From Olivibacter jilunii (GTDB lineage: Bacteria; Bacteroidota; Bacteroidia; Sphingobacteriales; Sphingobacteriaceae), in the NCBI RefSeq assembly GCF_900607235.1, contig NZ_LR027856.1, forward strand, positions 62,001 to 126,000: 64,000 nucleotides of DNA, written 5' to 3'. Of this stretch, positions 8,042 through 15,089 are shown in pieces (the stretch's first letter is position 1; the number at the start of each line of letters is the position of its first letter). The notes beneath the pieces are model-generated. The model searched no databases, was not told the DNA's origin, and worked only from the letters and a program-made list of their open reading frames with translations. The translations under genes were made by a program, and so were the position numbers.

Positions 8042-10996
8042 TTATATTGAAAACTGGATGCCAAATGAAGATGTAGATAATGGAGGTAACTGGAACGGAT
8101 AAGTACTGGTTTCTGGGTCAAGTCCCTTATATCCGGTAATTGTCCAAAGATTTTGTCCTTGGTAGAAAAATTTCAGGCCATATAATTTCAATTTTGAAGC
8201 TATATAATTGGGTAGGCTGTATGAAATATTCAAGGTTTTTAGCCGTAAGAAAGATGCATCGCTGATTCGTGCATCAGAATACCCTGCATAGTTGTTAAAG
8301 GAGATAATACCTGAGCCAGTTGTCGTAAATTTCTGAATGGTAGCGTCATCTCCAATATTGCGCCATCTTTCCAATACCTCGATCGGCTGATTGTATGAAA
8401 GTCCGGGGGTGTTGTTAATAAAGTTGGTCAGATAATTAACCCCGTTCTGCTTTGTGAATTGAATAAGGAAATTAAAGTCCCAGTTTTTATAAGTGACGTT
8501 ATTGCTAACACCCCCAAAATATTTGGGTGTGAAATCCGCAATTATAGTCTGATCAACAGGTCTTGATGTACCATCAAATGTGTAATTACCCGTCTCTGGA
8601 TCAACGCCCGTCCAGTGTAGTAACTTAACAATATTTAAAGGTTTACCTATATCAAGAGTATTGGCATAGCTAGAAGATTCCAGTTCCGGGAATTCCAGTA
8701 ACTTATTTCGTGATACTGTTAAGTTTGCAGAAATAGTCCAATTAAAATTCGTTTTTCTTATAGGATTGGCAGAAATCATCCACTCCCAACCAATGTTCTG
8801 TACCAGTGCATTAAAGTTCCTTAGTATTGAAGAGAAACCAGTTTGGGCTGGAAGGCTATAATCAATTAATTGGTTATTGCTTCTATTGCGAAACCAATTC
8901 GTTGTAATCTGTATTCTGTTGTCCAAAAAGCCAAGCTCAAGGGCAGCTTCTAGTTTTCTGTTTCTCTCCCAAGTATAGTCAGGGTTGTATAACCGTGATG
9001 GGATATATCCAATTGCTCCTTGATAGGGATATCTTACAGCACTATAATCATCAAGGTACTGATAATCTCCGATCTGATCATTTCCTGTTATTCCATAACT
9101 ACCTCTTATCTTTCCGAAACTTAACCAGTCAAATTTGATATTTGATTTCAATTCTTCACTAAATATCCATGCTGCTCCAATTGCTGAAAAATTTGAGATT
9201 CGTTTATCAGGCCCAAATCTGCTGCTTCCATCACGTCTGCCTGTTATATTTATTAGATATCGTCCATTGTAGTTATAATTTATCCTACCGAAAAGAGCTT
9301 GATATCGGTATTCAACTTTAGAGGTTTGTGCAGTGACATTTGTAGCAAATGCTGTTGCTTCGATTAAAGCATCACTTGGAAATCCCTCAGCGTCAATGGA
9401 ACTTAGGTTCTTGTTATCATGCTGTAAGGTAGTACCTAGTAAAATATCTAATTTTCCTTTGCCCAAATCTCTAAAGTATTCTATTTGTGGTTCTAGGATA
9501 AAGCTTTTAAATACAGTATTGGAGAACGTTGCCGTTGGAACCAAACTAGATCTATTTGGATCTTGTGAAGAAACAGGGTTTGTTGTAGTCCTGTTTAACT
9601 GGATCTGGTTATAACCGCCAGATAATCTAATGTTTAGCCCTCTGCTTAATTCGTATTGAATATTAAGGTTGCCCAGAAAATTATCAGTGACAGCTACATT
9701 TTTGCGTTTAAGGTATGTAACAGGATTACTAAAGGTTCCACCATTTTCGCTCCAATTGAGGTTGCCTTCACTATCAAATAAAGAAGGATTATTGGGCGGT
9801 AACAATATACTCAAGGTAAGATCATTTACTGGTAGCTCATTTTTATCGGTACTATAACTACTCGTTATTGATGCTTTAAACCGTTTATTTAAAGATGTAT
9901 GACTTATATTGAAACGGGCACTTCCACGATTTTCTGAATAACTGCCGGGAAAGACCGACCCTTGGCGATTGTAATTAGCATTTGCAATAAACTGTGTGCC
10001 TTCATTCCCACCTGATAAGGAAAGATTAGCATTCGTATTATGTGCTGTTCCACCAATAAGGTAATCTTGCCAATCGATATACCTTGTTGTGTCCCACAAC
10101 ACTAGATCAGGCGCATTAGTAGCCGTTGGCTCAATGCCGTCATTGGCAAACGCTTCCCTTCTCATCGCTAGATATTGTTGTGTATTCAGTAAATCTAGCT
10201 TCTTTGGAACCTTAGCGATGGATTGATTAAATAACGCATCTACTTTTGTTGTTCCGGTCTTTCCCTTTTTTGTGGTAATCAGAACGACGCCATTTGCACC
10301 ACGGCTACCGTAGATCGCTGTAGCATCGGCATCTTTTAACACATCAATACTTTCAATGTCCTGTGGGTTGATGTTGGCGAAAGGGCTTTGTCCCGAATTA
10401 GCTAAACTTCCAATAGGCCCGATTGAATTATTTGGAAACGGTACTCCGTCTATAATGAATAAAGGCTCACTTCCTTGACTGATACTGTTCTGTCCTCTGA
10501 TCTGTATGTTGAATTTGGAACCCGGATTACCGTTTTCCTGAACTACGGTCATGCCCGGTACACGACCTGCCAGAGCGGCTAAAGGATTACTGATCGGCTG
10601 CCGTTCAATTTCTTGTGCAGATACCGAAACAACACTTCCCGTATTGAACCTTTTTGAGACGGAACCATATCCAATGACCTGTACTTCATCGAGCGAACTT
10701 TGTTCCGGTTCTAAGGTGATAACATAAGTATCTTCCTTTGCATGATCGTAGGGGACTTCCTTATGGTCAAAACCTATGTACGACACCGTTAATATTCCCG
10801 ATATTTGGTTGGTGAGGATAGAAAAATTACCTACGTTATCCGTTTGTGTGGAGAGAGCCGAACCTTTAATCTTTACAGTTGCTCCACTTAATGGTGCATC
10901 GTCCGAAGCAGACTGTACTTTACCTTTTAACGTGTATTGTTGTGCGAAGGCACTAAAAACAGTCAAAGTTAATATGAGGGTAAGGAAAGATCTCAT
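8042..10996 (-). CDS. SusC/RagA-family TonB-linked outer membrane transporter
   Basis: 984 residues. A signal peptide (cleaved near FAQQ) precedes a carboxypeptidase-regulatory-like beta sandwich (~20-100), a TonB plug with NPLAALAGRVPGM, FIIDGVPFPN and ADATAIYGSRGANGVVLITTKKG (~130-245), then a 22-strand barrel ending in Phe-Ser-Ile. It imports large ligands across the outer membrane using TonB energy together with the SusD lid. There is no N-terminal STN (anti-sigma signalling) domain, and no sigma/anti-sigma pair is next to it, so its control probably lies in the leader described upstream. Its start overlaps a 64-codon frame by ATGA. Confidence 0.92.
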   Translation of the reverse strand: MRSFLTLILTLTVFSAFAQQYTLKGKVQSASDDAPLSGATVKIKGSALSTQTDNVGNFSILTNQISGILTVSYIGFDHKEVPYDHAKEDTYVITLEPEQSSLDEVQVIGYGSVSKRFNTGSVVSVSAQEIERQPISNPLAALAGRVPGMTVVQENGNPGSKFNIQIRGQNSISQGSEPLFIIDGVPFPNNSIGPIGSLANSGQSPFANINPQDIESIDVLKDADATAIYGSRGANGVVLITTKKGKTGTTKVDALFNQSIAKVPKKLDLLNTQQYLAMRREAFANDGIEPTATNAPDLVLWDTTRYIDWQDYLIGGTAHNTNANLSLSGGNEGTQFIANANYNRQGSVFPGSYSENRGSARFNISHTSLNKRFKASITSSYSTDKNELPVNDLTLSILLPPNNPSLFDSEGNLNWSENGGTFSNPVTYLKRKNVAVTDNFLGNLNIQYELSRGLNIRLSGGYNQIQLNRTTTNPVSSQDPNRSSLVPTATFSNTVFKSFILEPQIEYFRDLGKGKLDILLGTTLQHDNKNLSSIDAEGFPSDALIEATAFATNVTAQTSKVEYRYQALFGRINYNYNGRYLINITGRRDGSSRFGPDKRISNFSAIGAAWIFSEELKSNIKFDWLSFGKIRGSYGITGNDQIGDYQYLDDYSAVRYPYQGAIGYIPSRLYNPDYTWERNRKLEAALELGFLDNRIQITTNWFRNRSNNQLIDYSLPAQTGFSSILRNFNALVQNIGWEWMISANPIRKTNFNWTISANLTVSRNKLLEFPELESSSYANTLDIGKPLNIVKLLHWTGVDPETGNYTFDGTSRPVDQTIIADFTPKYFGGVSNNVTYKNWDFNFLIQFTKQNGVNYLTNFINNTPGLSYNQPIEVLERWRNIGDDATIQKFTTTGSGIISFNNYAGYSDARISDASFLRLKTLNISYSLPNYIASKLKLYGLKFFYQGQNLWTITGYKGLDPETSTYPFQLPPLSTSSFGIQFSI

Positions 10997-11187
10997 GGTT
11001 TACGATCTCCTTTCCCTTTTGCATGTAAGTTGTTGCGATAAATGATAAATACCGCGTTGGCGGCAGGCTCGTTTTTATGTCGCAATTGAGCCTGCTTTGC
11101 CTTGGCGGTAACATGAAACAAATCGTTAAGTTGATGGATATTTTTATGATATGGGCATAGCAATGCCATTATGAAGGTTAAGTTCAT
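10993..11187 (-). CDS. Possible 64-residue leader peptide of the susC operon
   Basis: An open frame from ATG 11187 whose TGA overlaps the susC ATG (ATGA at 10993-10996). The product starts hydrophobic (MNLTFIMALLC) and ends basic (HAKGKGDRKP). I recognise no family. The exact stop/start overlap suggests translational coupling, and a short translated leader before susC would fit regulation at the mRNA level. It could also be a chance frame; the N-terminus is not a clean signal peptide. Confidence 0.4.
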   Translation of the reverse strand: MNLTFIMALLCPYHKNIHQLNDLFHVTAKAKQAQLRHKNEPAANAVFIIYRNNLHAKGKGDRKP

Positions 11188-11344
11188 TTTTTCCTATACA
11201 GTTATAGTTGATTGGAATGTTAAATGTTATAAATTGGTATAAACTTCCAAGAAAAAATTATTCAGGGGCAGAAATTACGAGAGAGGTTAAATTGAAAAAA
11301 TTGCTTTTAAAAAGTGGAATTAAGATGGTTGATCGGAAAGAACC

Positions 11345-11424
11345 AAAAAAAGGCGCAGGCTTATTTCTCTCATTGCTGAGCACTAAAGGACCGACCCGTG
11401 CAAAGGAATTAAAACCCGCGCCTA
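11345..11424 (-). promoter_or_regulatory. Structured leader / terminator-like element upstream of the susC operon
   Basis: Read on the minus strand, AGGCGCGGG (11423-11415) can pair over a ~55-nt interior with CCTGCGCCT (11359-11351), which is followed directly by seven Ts. The single non-Watson-Crick position is G-U on the minus-strand RNA but A-C on the plus strand, so the minus strand is the likely transcript. The interior can form a GCAC/GTGC helix. This could be an attenuator for susC, 160 nt before the leader ORF, or the 3' end of a small RNA. The rest of 11188-11594 shows no gene. Confidence 0.4.
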
Positions 11425-11594
11425 ATCTGGTTCGTATAAGATTTTTGTATAACATATTCCTTTTTATCTGATTCAATCGTCCCTTAATGCTTCAGAAAAT
11501 GAGAATATGTCACTTTTTGATGTAAAGTTAGTAATAAAATAATTGTATGCAAATAGTCCTACAAATAATTTTTAGGTAAATCCTCTTTTTGTGT

Positions 11595-11840
11595 ATGACG
11601 AAAGAAGAGGAAAAATTCTTGAAGGCATTTGGAAAACACTTGCAAGCGATACGTGAAGGAAAAAAGATAAGAAAAGGAGAACGGATTAGTTTGCGAATAT
11701 TGGAACAATTGTCCGATGTAGATTATAGCCAAATCCATCGCATCGAAAAAGGTCAAACAGCACCTTCATTACTTACTTTAAAAGCCTTGGCAGATGCGTT
11801 GGGAATATCGTTGTCTGAACTCGTTACCTTTGAAGAGTAA
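11595..11840 (+). CDS. XRE-family HTH regulator
   Basis: 81 residues that are almost entirely one Cro/C1-type HTH: FGKHLQAIREGKKI, ISLRILEQLSDVDYSQIHRIEKGQTAPSLLTLKALADALGI. It is likely a small DNA-binding repressor. ATG 11595 is used because the codons before it (TTG TGT) are a weak alternative. It converges with the nucleotidyltransferase gene, leaving 4 bp between them. The target is unknown; self-regulation or control of the neighbouring cargo is usual for such genes. Confidence 0.85.
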   Translation: MTKEEEKFLKAFGKHLQAIREGKKIRKGERISLRILEQLSDVDYSQIHRIEKGQTAPSLLTLKALADALGISLSELVTFEE

Positions 11841-11844
11841 GGTT

Positions 11845-12702
11845 TTACTTTAGATCCTCAATACGTTTGAGACATATCTCTTTTGTAATTTTAATCATCT
11901 TATCGATTCTACTATTTAGTTCCTGAAGATCTTCCAAAGCAATGTCAAAATCCATTTTATATTTACCACCAATATAAGCTCTATTAAGCAAATCAAATAG
12001 TTTCCTTTCATAGCTATCTTTGACCTCAGGGAAAATGTTATCCAATACTTCAGAAATTCCTGAAACCGAACGCCTATATTTATTCAGATTATGTAGTTTT
12101 GGCTTGTCTCCCATAAACACCAATAACAGAGCACTATATAGCGACTCTATCGCCTGAAAAAGAAACCAAGCAACCAAACTAGGTCTAGTACCACCTTTTA
12201 ATTTATGTTGAGCCGAATCATAAAATTCAACGCTGTTGTTTATCCAAAAATCGTAATTTGTCTTAGCATTTTGGTAAATCTGCTGTTTCGAAAGTGACCC
12301 GGGTTTAACAAGTTCAGTTTTCCCTGCATCATAAAGCAAAATACCATATTCATAAACAGGAACGAAGAAATAGTTTCCAGTTTGCAGTCCATTATTAAAA
12401 TGGTTAATGTCATACATGAAGAAATTGATGTCTGGTCTGGCCTTCAGGCGTTTTTCTAATTCGTTAGCCAATTCATATTCCTTTATATTTGTATTATCTG
12501 TTATAACTACCAAATCATAATCACTGATATAAAAGTACCTGATTCCTTTCTTTACATATACTTGCTCGACATATTTTCCTTTTGCATAGCTACCATATAG
12601 GATAATCTTATCGGGATTGGCAAATTCTTTAATCACCTCAACTATTTGATCAATCTCCTTTTTTTTTGCTTCTGAAAGGCTGTCAGGTAATTTTTTCTTC
12701 AT
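11845..12702 (-). CDS. Nucleotidyltransferase-HEPN fusion protein
   Basis: 285 residues. The N-terminal half is a minimal nucleotidyltransferase with GSYAKG (Gly37-Ser38) and the metal-binding DYD pair (Asp61, Asp63) followed by LVV. The C-terminal half (from ~130) is helical and HEPN-like. Separate MNT and HEPN genes form toxin-antitoxin pairs in which the MNT protein AMPylates and silences the HEPN RNase; fused forms also occur, some of them antibiotic-modifying. The spacing between GS and DxD is longer than usual (~20 residues, filled by a basic Val/Tyr/Lys-rich insert). I see no clear RxxxxH HEPN motif, so RNase activity is uncertain. Confidence 0.7.
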   Translation of the reverse strand: MKKKLPDSLSEAKKKEIDQIVEVIKEFANPDKIILYGSYAKGKYVEQVYVKKGIRYFYISDYDLVVITDNTNIKEYELANELEKRLKARPDINFFMYDINHFNNGLQTGNYFFVPVYEYGILLYDAGKTELVKPGSLSKQQIYQNAKTNYDFWINNSVEFYDSAQHKLKGGTRPSLVAWFLFQAIESLYSALLLVFMGDKPKLHNLNKYRRSVSGISEVLDNIFPEVKDSYERKLFDLLNRAYIGGKYKMDFDIALEDLQELNSRIDKMIKITKEICLKRIEDLK

Positions 12703-12816
12703 ATTACAAATTTAATGATTTAATATTAGCAGAAGAAAGTGGTATAGGATATTGTCAATATACAAGGAAAAGCAAAAAAATGCTTTTATTGGATAAGAAT
12801 TGATTCGAGCATGAAT

Positions 12817-13554
12817 TTAGTTGGGATTTAGAGCTCGGTCTATGAATTCATATTTCTCCCACAATTTTACACATTCTAGCTCATCATTATATTTTTTTAG
12901 CTCATAGAGGTATTCTCCGCCAAAATCAATGAATTTTCTTTTGTTAGCAACCTTCCAGTGTTTTCTTTCGTGATTCCAATGAAACAGAAACAAATTCGAG
13001 TTGTCGCCATTCAAATATTTTTCTACAGCGTGAATGAGATGTTTTTTATATCTGCCGTTTATGAGTACATCACACACAACAAATTGCCCATAGTTTCCAT
13101 ATTCCTTTCTGCAATTTTTAACTTTTTGGGATTTTGGACTTGGTAACTTTGCGATCAAATCGAAATGATGTTTAAATTCTGCCCCATTGATAACCCATAG
13201 CATGTTTTTATAAAATTTTTCTCTATTTCTTATCTCAATAGGAGTAATAGGTGAATTCTGGAATTCCAAGACGATTCCATTTTTTGTCTTGACATCTGCT
13301 ATATGTTTCTCTCCTGTTACATCATCTACATGAATGACCTCTTGGTTCACTAGTGGAAAATGGTTCTTCCATTCATAATGCCATTCGGTTTCGGGTTCCC
13401 ACCAGCTATCACAATTTTTTAAACTAATATGCGCCCAATGCCAGGTATTTATTTCTCCACATTTAGCTTGCATCTGGCTTCCGCAGCAAATACAATATCC
13501 GATCTCGCCGGGGCTTGGCAGGCTTTAGGTTCCGTTTACTATAGCAGTTCTCAT
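12817..13554 (-). pseudogene. CoiA-like nuclease-domain gene with premature stop at codon 10
   Basis: From ATG 13554 the frame reads MRTAIVNGT, then TAA (13527-13525), then continues in frame without break to 12817. The part just after the stop holds a CoiA-type zinc finger, YCICC...C, leading to WHWAH, so the true protein spans the stop. Further on come WHYEWK, HIADVKT and GIVLEFQNS, the core of the CoiA/PD-(D/E)xK-like domain. A restart at ATG 13473 would give 218 residues lacking the zinc-finger cysteines. CoiA relatives act in competence or as accessory nucleases on mobile elements. Either a recent nonsense mutation, a sequencing error, or expression of the short form. Confidence 0.65.
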
Positions 13555-13988
13555 TAGTATTAAGTCGACAAAGTTAATTGTTCGAATTTAGGTATATGTA
13601 TTCAAAGTCAAATTTAGGAGCAATAAAGATTCTTTGTTTCCTAAACTTAATTTTTTTCAAATAACAGATTTTGGTCAAACGATATCGTATTGGTTCAGGT
13701 TTCTATTCCATGTTTTATTTGTTGAATTAGGACAAAAAATCAAATTACGTTATGAATAGCTATACATTTCAATAGAAAGATAGGGCAATTAGCTGTCTGA
13801 TCTACAGCTATCTTATTATTTTTTATTTCTCAGGTAATATTAAATGCCCAAGGCTTTTTTCGGACATACCACAAAGATAGTATCTATAATAAAAATAACC
13901 TACCTTTGTGCTAGGTTTAGGTTGATCGCCCTGATAACGCTTCCCAAGTGTTGTTGGGGCATCCTTTTATATCTAACTTATAGTAACA
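13555..13988. other. Gene-free stretch
   Basis: An AT-rich interval between the broken CoiA gene and the acetyltransferase. I see no convincing gene. TACCTTTG at about 13909 resembles the Bacteroidota -7 box (TAnnTTTG) and could serve the acetyltransferase gene, but no clear -33 TTTG partner is placed correctly. Confidence 0.35.
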
Positions 13989-14471
13989 ATGGCATCTTTG
14001 GAAGGAATAATGATCAGGAAAGGGTGCGTTAGTGAAACGACTGAAATGCAACGGCTGTTTGTAGATACAATAAAACGAACTTGCAGAACAGATTATAATG
14101 AAGAACAGATTAATGCTTGGGTTTCCGGTATAGAAAACAGACTACGCTGGCAAAAAATACTCGAAGATCAAGTGGTTTTAGTCGCCGACTATTACGGGCA
14201 GATTATAGGTTTTTGTACACTTGATAAAACGGGTTATATTGATCTTCTTTATGTTCAAAAGGATTTTCAGCGCATAGGCGTTGCTTCTAAACTTTATATA
14301 GAAATCGAAAAAGAGGCAATATCTAAGGGGCACACAGAATTGATATCTAACGTTAGTTTAACAGCTAGGTGCTTTTTTGAAAGAAATGGTTTCAGATTGA
14401 TAAAGAAACAAATCGCCAACATAAACGAAATACAACTCTTATACTATAGGATGAGTAAGTCAATAAAATGA
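13989..14471 (+). CDS. GNAT-family N-acetyltransferase
   Basis: 160 residues (153 if started at ATG 14010). It shows the GNAT fold order: an N-terminal helical part, VVLVADYYGQIIGFCTLD (beta2-3), YIDLLYVQKDFQRIGVASKLY with the acetyl-CoA-binding QRIGVA loop (motif A), and ARCFFERNGF near the C-terminus (motif B). It transfers an acetyl group from acetyl-CoA to an amine. The FFERNGF signature matches the YafP/PhnO-like subgroup. It is a single gene among ICE cargo; the substrate is unknown. Confidence 0.85.
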   Translation: MASLEGIMIRKGCVSETTEMQRLFVDTIKRTCRTDYNEEQINAWVSGIENRLRWQKILEDQVVLVADYYGQIIGFCTLDKTGYIDLLYVQKDFQRIGVASKLYIEIEKEAISKGHTELISNVSLTARCFFERNGFRLIKKQIANINEIQLLYYRMSKSIK

Positions 14472-14602
14472 TTTCTAAATATCATATTTTATGTGTAGGT
14501 GAGCATATTTTTAAGACCAGTTGGAACCTGTTTTGATAAAATTCGGATTTTTTGTATTGTTGTAACCGAAAATCTGATGAATTAAATCCTAAATCTGAGA
14601 TA

Positions 14603-15085
14603 ATGCCTGAAAGTATAATTGTTTTTCTCTTTTTTTTGCCCTGTATGGTTTTTGGTGTCCTTGTATCATGGTTTGGAATACACTGGTATCGTGGAGGCAC
14701 AAAAGGATTGGAGACAATTTTTGGAGAAGAATTGCTCCGTGGAAGGAATGGGAAAAATTCTTGGGAAAAATTCTTCTGTTCGGTTATTGCCGCACTTCCT
14801 TTTATTTTTCTGATAACCGACCTTTCCATTTTTAAGGTACTGGAAATCTCCCATGCAACTACAGAGCTATTGATCGAGATTTTATTTGTACCAATTTTTC
14901 TGTTTACAATTTTCTTTGGGGCCAACATTACCGATGGAGCATTTGAAAAGAAACTGGAACCAGAAGATCGTAAACGTCTTTCACGCATCTTTTTTTTGCA
15001 GGCTTATAGTTTCGGAGTTCATCTCCTTATGTTTTATGTTTTTGTTGATCCTGAATTAAAAGCCCTCGAGCATTTCGCCTTTTGA
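14603..15085 (+). CDS. Hypothetical integral membrane protein
   Basis: 160 residues with four hydrophobic stretches (about 3-24, 58-78, 90-112, 135-152) and a charged loop around 30-55 (WYRGGTKGLETIFGEELLRGR). No family recognised. ATG 14603 is preferred over the TTG at 14552. It converges with the DNA polymerase gene, only 4 bp apart. Nothing in the context assigns a role. Confidence 0.6.
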   Translation: MPESIIVFLFFLPCMVFGVLVSWFGIHWYRGGTKGLETIFGEELLRGRNGKNSWEKFFCSVIAALPFIFLITDLSIFKVLEISHATTELLIEILFVPIFLFTIFFGANITDGAFEKKLEPEDRKRLSRIFFLQAYSFGVHLLMFYVFVDPELKALEHFAF

Positions 15086-15089
15086 TGTT

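Noticed and set aside
11208-11471. 87-codon plus-strand frame
   Set aside because: No recognisable content; the same stretch is better explained as the minus-strand structured leader of susC.
13860-13920. CACAAAG...CTTTGTG inverted repeat as an operator or terminator
   Set aside because: Only 7 bp arms about 30 bp apart in AT-rich DNA; not above chance.
14482-14988. 168-codon minus-strand frame
   Set aside because: Overlaps the plus-strand membrane protein gene; the product is basic and domain-free, whereas the plus-strand frame has clear membrane segments.
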